Assembly (NCBI GenBank): GCA_949296365.1 | Contig: CASFPZ010000027.1 | Location: 1 to 32,445, forward strand | From: an uncultured Akkermansia sp. | GTDB lineage: Bacteria > Verrucomicrobiota > Verrucomicrobiia > Verrucomicrobiales > Akkermansiaceae | DNA: 32,445 bases | Direction of reading: 5' to 3' | In this document: positions 28,579 through 32,445 of the stretch, one piece after another | How positions within the stretch are numbered: position 1 is the first letter of the stretch | Layout: every line of letters begins with the position of its first letter | The notes under the pieces: generated by a model | Seen by the model: the letters and a program-made list of their open reading frames with translations, nothing else | What the model was told of the DNA's origin: nothing | Databases searched by the model: none | Translations under genes and position numbers: made by a program

Positions 28579-30378
28579 ATGAACAGTTACCGAACTCATA
28601 CATGCAATGAATTGCGCCTATCCGATGTTGGTAAAAAAGTTTCCCTCATCGGTTGGGTTGATTCCGTTCGCGACCACGGCGGCGTCATCTTCATCGACCT
28701 GCGTGACCGCTCTGGCATTACTCAAGTCGTCTTCCACCCTGATACTAATGCCGACGTTGCCAAACTTTCTCAAACTCTGCGTTCTGAAGATATGATCCGC
28801 ATTTCTGGGGAAGTCATTGAACGCCTTAAAACCGATTCGATCGATACCACCAACGCCGATTTGTTGACGGGAGAAATTGAGGTTTCTGCTGATGCTCTTG
28901 ACATCATCAACAAATCCAATGTCCTGCCATTCCAACTCGACCGTTCTATTGCCAACGAAGATCTGCGTCTCAAATACAGATACCTCGACCTCCGTCGCCC
29001 AGAAATGGTCCGCAACATGACCATTCGCCACCGAGTAACTAAGGCAATCCGTGACTTCCTAGACGAAGCTGGTTTTCTCGAAATCGAAACGCCTATTCTC
29101 TCGAAGTCTACGCCAGAAGGAGCACGCGATTTCCTCGTACCAGCTCGTCTCGCCCCAGGCAAATTCTATGCTTTACCACAGGCCCCACAGCAGTACAAAC
29201 AATTGCTCATGGTTGCTGGTATGGAACGCTATTTCCAGGTTGCACGTTGCTTCCGCGATGAAGACTTACGTTCCGACCGTCAACTCGAGTTTACTCAAAT
29301 CGATATAGAAGCTTCTTTCGTCAAACCACAAGACATGTTTGACTTGACTGAAGGCGCTCTCAAACGTGCTTATCAAGAGGCTGTCGGCATCGACATCCCC
29401 ACGCCCTTCCCACGCATGACCTGGAAGGAAGCAATGGATCAATATGGCTCCGATAAACCCGAACGTCGGTTCGATATGAAATTGACCGACCTCTCTGACA
29501 TTTTTGCCAACAGCGGATTCAAAGTTTTCTCAGGGGCTATCAGTAAGGGGGGGGTCGTCAAAGCAATCAATGCCAAAGGATTCTCCAATCCGTCTGTTGG
29601 TCAAATCGATGCCCTCACCAAAGCCGCCATTGAAACAGGAGCAAAAGGACTTGCCTACATCAAGGTGCGCGAAGACGGGTGGAAGAGCCCTATCACCAAA
29701 TTTTTGTCTGAAGACGAAATCAGCGCCATGACGGAACGCTTGAATATTGAAACGGGCGACCTCATCCTTTTTGCAGCTGGTGATTGGGAACAATCCTGCA
29801 ACATTCTCGGCCGTGTTCGTCTCATGTGCGCCGACTACATGGAACTTCTCAAAGACAACAAGGATCTCGATTTCTTATGGGTCACCGAATTCCCTCTCTT
29901 GGGATGGGATGAAGAAGAACAGCGTTGGGTAGCCATCCACCACCCATTTACTCGCCCAGTCGACGAAGATAAAGAAAAACTTATCAAAGGCGAACTTAGC
30001 GTAAACCTCCGCGCTCAAGCTTACGACGTCGTCCTCAATGGCGTTGAACTCGGAGGAGGCTCCATTCGTATCCACGAACGAGACCTTCAAGCTGCCATGT
30101 TTAAGGCTTTGGGCATTACCGATGAACAAGCCCAAGAGCAATTTGGCCATATCCTTACCGCCTTTACTTTCGGGGCCCCACCCCACGGAGGGCTTGCTCT
30201 CGGTCTAGACCGTCTTGTTATGTTGATTTGTGGTGCAGAATCTATCCGGGAAGTCATCGCCTTCCCCAAAAACAACCGGGGAGCCGATCTCATGAGCGAT
30301 TCTCCCTCTGCTGTCGATCCCAAGCAGCTCCGCGAAATCCACATCCAGGTCAAATTGCCTGAAAAACTAAAAAATTAA
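28579..30378 (+). CDS. aspS: Aspartyl-tRNA synthetase, bacterial type
   Basis: It charges tRNA-Asp with aspartate, and in some bacteria also tRNA-Asn. I chose ATG 28579 over an in-frame TTG at 28573; it gives 599 residues, the normal length. The N-terminal anticodon-binding OB domain (about 1-110) is followed by the catalytic core with motif 2 ([19 protein letters not shown]), the large bacterial GAD insertion (about 285-420) and motif 3 ([15 protein letters not shown]). The anticodon domain reads [14 protein letters not shown], with His33. In Pseudomonas aeruginosa the corresponding His is known to help relaxed tRNA recognition, whereas the E. coli enzyme has Leu there. So this enzyme could be non-discriminating, which would require GatCAB; that is inference. 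Confidence 0.97.
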   Translation: MNSYRTHTCNELRLSDVGKKVSLIGWVDSVRDHGGVIFIDLRDRSGITQVVFHPDTNADVAKLSQTLRSEDMIRISGEVIERLKTDSIDTTNADLLTGEIEVSADALDIINKSNVLPFQLDRSIANEDLRLKYRYLDLRRPEMVRNMTIRHRVTKAIRDFLDEAGFLEIETPILSKSTPEGARDFLVPARLAPGKFYALPQAPQQYKQLLMVAGMERYFQVARCFRDEDLRSDRQLEFTQIDIEASFVKPQDMFDLTEGALKRAYQEAVGIDIPTPFPRMTWKEAMDQYGSDKPERRFDMKLTDLSDIFANSGFKVFSGAISKGGVVKAINAKGFSNPSVGQIDALTKAAIETGAKGLAYIKVREDGWKSPITKFLSEDEISAMTERLNIETGDLILFAAGDWEQSCNILGRVRLMCADYMELLKDNKDLDFLWVTEFPLLGWDEEEQRWVAIHHPFTRPVDEDKEKLIKGELSVNLRAQAYDVVLNGVELGGGSIRIHERDLQAAMFKALGITDEQAQEQFGHILTAFTFGAPPHGGLALGLDRLVMLICGAESIREVIAFPKNNRGADLMSDSPSAVDPKQLREIHIQVKLPEKLKN

Positions 30379-30425
30379 CCTGCCAGGCAAGGGCCTTTCT
30401 ATCTGAGCGTTTTTTCAAACTTCAC

Positions 30426-30452
30426 GAGAGCAGGGAAACCCTCCCTGCTCTC
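30426..30452 (+). terminator. Strong hairpin between aspS and DUF3089 gene
   Basis: GAGAGCAGGGA (30426-30436) and TCCCTGCTCTC (30442-30452) form a perfect 11-bp stem with a 5-nt loop, followed by ATAGTT and then the ATG at 30459. It lacks a long T-tract. It may end the aspS transcript or, if read through, cover the next gene's start. Confidence 0.6.
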
Positions 30453-30458
30453 ATAGTT

Positions 30459-31484
30459 ATGTACAATTCAACAAACTGCTTTATGTTCACAGCCAGTCGC
30501 TCCTTCTTCACCTACCTCATTGTCGCTCTCTTCTCCTCCCTTCAACTCTGCTGGGCTACACTGACAGACTACAGTAACCCAGCAAACTGGGCCTTTTGGA
30601 ATGAAGGTTCTCCTCGCCCTGCCGACCTCTTCATTGTCGCCCCCACCGTCGACCTCGGAGAAAAAGGCAACACCAATGCTAATCTCCAAGACAAAGACTT
30701 CCGTGCAAAATTCATAGGTGCTCTCCGGATGGAGTTAGGTATCTACTCCGACCAGACCGCCATTTTTGCCCCATTCTACCAGCAAGCCACACTCGCAGTC
30801 TACGGATTTTCTCTCCAAAAAGCCCGCCCTTGCATGGACCTCGCCTACGCTGATGTCAAAGCGGCATTCCTACATTATCTCGCCAATTCCACTAGTAATC
30901 GTCCACTCATCCTAGCCGGATTCTCACAAGGTTCAGAAATGATACTCCGTCTTCTGAAAGAATATTTCCATCAACCAACTCTCCAAAACAGGCTCATCGC
31001 CGCCTATGCAATCGGCTGGAGAATCACCCCGAATGAGCTTCGTCAATTTCCGCACCTTCGCATGGCTCAACACGCCAAGGACACCGGCGTCATTATCTCA
31101 TTCAATTCTGAATCCCCCCGTATTCAGTCCTCCCTTTTCGCTGGTCCTAATCAAAAGACATGTTCCATCAACCCCCTCAACTGGAAAACCGACTCCACCC
31201 CAGCCAACAGTACACTCAATCGCGGTGCATGTTTCACTGATTACCAAGGTCGCATCGTCAAAGAAATACCTCATCTCACTGGTGCCCAAATCGACCCTAA
31301 TCGCGGTACTCTCAAAATCCTAGACATTCACGAAGAAGATTACCCCGCTATCCTTTTCGAAAATGGGATCTATCACCTCTACGACTACCAATTTTTTTAT
31401 CGTAATCTCCAGCACAACGTTCAACTCAGAACTCAATCCTACCTTAAATCACATCGTCGCCAATATTCCTCTCCATCCAAGTAA
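30459..31484 (+). CDS. Secreted DUF3089-type alpha/beta hydrolase
   Basis: A protein of up to 341 residues; ATG 30483 (MFTASRSFFTYLIVALFSS, signal peptide ending CWA) is an equally good start and clears the upstream hairpin. The body matches DUF3089 proteins: ADLFIVAPTVDLG, AIFAPFYQQATL, LAYADVKAAFLHYLA, and the nucleophile elbow LAGFSQGSEM with its Ser. The family has an alpha/beta hydrolase fold and is likely an esterase or lipase; the substrate is unknown. A late His (near LKILDIHEEDYP) may complete the catalytic triad. It is the last gene of the plus-strand run after rimO-hisS-aspS, but a strong hairpin separates it from aspS, so it may have its own transcript. Confidence 0.8.
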   Translation: MYNSTNCFMFTASRSFFTYLIVALFSSLQLCWATLTDYSNPANWAFWNEGSPRPADLFIVAPTVDLGEKGNTNANLQDKDFRAKFIGALRMELGIYSDQTAIFAPFYQQATLAVYGFSLQKARPCMDLAYADVKAAFLHYLANSTSNRPLILAGFSQGSEMILRLLKEYFHQPTLQNRLIAAYAIGWRITPNELRQFPHLRMAQHAKDTGVIISFNSESPRIQSSLFAGPNQKTCSINPLNWKTDSTPANSTLNRGACFTDYQGRIVKEIPHLTGAQIDPNRGTLKILDIHEEDYPAILFENGIYHLYDYQFFYRNLQHNVQLRTQSYLKSHRRQYSSPSK

Positions 31485-31500
31485 CCTCCAAGCATACCAT

Positions 31501-31720
31501 TAGTGTCCGGTAAAAACGAATAAGACAAGATTGAGGCGTCCGCAGTGCCCATCAAGCGGGCGTTATTACGGATAGTCTTGTGGGAAAGTAAGCTCCCACC
31601 TCAAAAAGGTAATTTCTGGGAATCCATCCTCGGCTCTTGGAGTAGTTTTACTTAGTTCTTTTCATACTTCTCGGAAAAGTGGAACAATTCTCATAGGAAT
31701 GATCCTCAACCCTGACCGAT
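31501..31720. repeat. Diverged repeat copy B (pairs with 10845-11050), probable mobile-element end
   Basis: It begins with TAGTGTCCGGTAAAAACG, which looks to me like the terminus of an IS4-type insertion sequence (from memory, low confidence). The first 50 bases match 10845-10894 at about 33 positions without gaps, and two later blocks (GGAAAAGTG, ATGATCC) keep order and spacing. A short hairpin GTGGGA/TCCCAC lies at 31580-31599. No intact gene is present in 31485-31908. Confidence 0.45.
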
Positions 31721-31882
31721 GGAACCACTCCCAAAAATTGGAGTCTTAAGGTTTTCAACTCTCTCTTAGTAGAACTACCTTGAGAAGAGACTTCCACAAA
31801 AGTTTGGCTCTGTTTCAAATCTGCTGATCCCATCAAGGCCAGTTAGTATGACTCTCAGTAGGCGACCCAACCCTTGCATTGG

Positions 31883-31902
31883 CTTGTAATACCTTTTACA
31901 AG
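31883..31902 (+). promoter_or_regulatory. Hairpin directly before the ISL3 transposase relic
   Basis: CTTGTAA (31883-31889) pairs with TTACAAG (31896-31902) over 7 bp with a 6-nt loop, ending 6 nt before the transposase ATG. Such structures near IS ends can limit translation of read-through mRNA; here it may also be part of the lost left end. Confidence 0.4.
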
Positions 31903-31908
31903 TTTATT

Positions 31909-32445
31909 ATGTTCAACTACTTGTATCAATACAAAGGTTGGATCGTTAACAAATCCACTAGACAAGAAACTTTTCATTTAGTCGAGCCCAGAGTTGATCA
32001 AAGATGTGTTTTTTATGCCCAAAGTGTCATTAAAAGCTAATAACTCATTCATATCGTGATATTTACGTCCAAGATCTACCTGTTGCCGACAAACATGTCT
32101 TTATCAAGTGTCAGGTACCTCAAGGTTTTTGTCCTTCTTGCAGAGGCTTTCATACTGTTAGACCTCAAGAGTTCCATCACACCATGGGGTTTACATGGAG
32201 GCTGATGAAACATATTTCTAGATCCTTCCATTTTATTCCCGCTCGGTATCTGGCTGTTCAATACGGTATTTCAGCCTCGACGATTAGACGTATCGATCAG
32301 GAAGTCCTTTCTCGTTCGCTTCCTCCGGTCAATTGGGATCATCTAAGAGAGTGATAGCCAACTCACGTTATTTACTGCTGAGAGGCAAAGAGAATGTACC
32401 TGAATCAGCACGAGCTCGACTCGAGCTTCTTCTTGGGATCAACAA
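31909..32445 (+). pseudogene. ISL3-family transposase relic, frameshifted and internally deleted, runs off right edge
   Basis: Three pieces in three frames fit the order of an ISL3 transposase. Piece one (31909-32040) reads MFNYLYQYKGWIVNKSTRQE and on to RCVFYAQSVIKS, then stops; it matches the family's N-terminal YKGW and first zinc-finger cysteine. Piece two (about 32037-32354, frame shifted) holds HSYRDIYVQDLPV, a CPSC finger, STIRRIDQEVL and NWDHLRE, then TGA. Piece three (from about 32351) reads ANSRYLLLRGKENVPESARA and on to LLLGIN, which belongs after the first part of the catalytic domain. The segment that normally links NWDHLR to the RYLLL motif, carrying catalytic acidic residues, is missing. 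So the gene cannot encode an active transposase. The family call rests on motif memory. Confidence 0.8.

Noticed and set aside
31648..31836. Minus-strand frame of 62 codons in the right-hand intergenic region
   Set aside because: No recognisable family, no ribosome site, and it overlaps the diverged repeat, whose other copy does not keep the frame open.

Overview
The window reads as a piece of a Gram-negative, anaerobic, glycan-degrading bacterial chromosome, most likely Verrucomicrobiota or a relative in the PVC group. This placement is inferred, not proven. It rests on a very large autotransporter built from beta-strand repeats, secreted GH2 and GH43 enzymes with an attached carbohydrate-binding domain, a single-chain pyruvate:ferredoxin oxidoreductase, moderate GC content and a near absence of Shine-Dalgarno sequences.

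Layout. (1) 1-5858, minus: the 5' part of a giant autotransporter adhesin. It is broken by a 71-bp insertion made of a 38-bp direct repeat plus 33 bp of extra DNA; the C-terminal barrel runs off the left edge. (2) 6069-10724, plus, divergent from it: a secreted SGNH esterase and a secreted GH2 beta-galactosidase with a CBM32-like C-terminus, an apparent two-gene operon ending in a strong hairpin. (3) 10725-11274: non-coding, holding a diverged copy of a sequence that recurs near the right edge. (4) 11275-13619, minus: lysS followed by a PP2C phosphatase. (5) 13895-17467, plus: nifJ with its own terminator. (6) 17977-18069, minus: tRNA-Ser(GCU) with a recognisable promoter. (7) 18308-19398, plus: queF-queC, two steps of queuosine synthesis. 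(8) 19726-22177, minus: trmB and a secreted DUF4139 protein. (9) 22298-22807, plus: an RlpA-like lipoprotein. (10) 23038-24192, minus: a secreted GH43 enzyme. (11) 24305-31484, plus: nfeD, rimO, hisS, aspS and a secreted DUF3089 hydrolase. (12) 31485-32445: a decayed mobile-element zone with the second diverged repeat copy and an ISL3-type transposase relic.

How the genes fit together. Most of the middle is housekeeping translation machinery: LysRS, HisRS, AspRS, tRNA-Ser, TrmB and queuosine tRNA modification, and RimO ribosome modification. It is interleaved with envelope functions (NfeD, RlpA, DUF4139, autotransporter). The SGNH, GH2 and GH43 enzymes point to use of galactose-containing, possibly acetylated glycans, and PFOR to anaerobic pyruvate oxidation.

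No CRISPR array, prophage or defence island is visible. The strongest leads are the frame-breaking direct repeat inside the autotransporter, which would restore the full frame if one unit were deleted, and the pair of diverged intergenic repeats about 20.7 kb apart. No clearly new multi-gene system was found.
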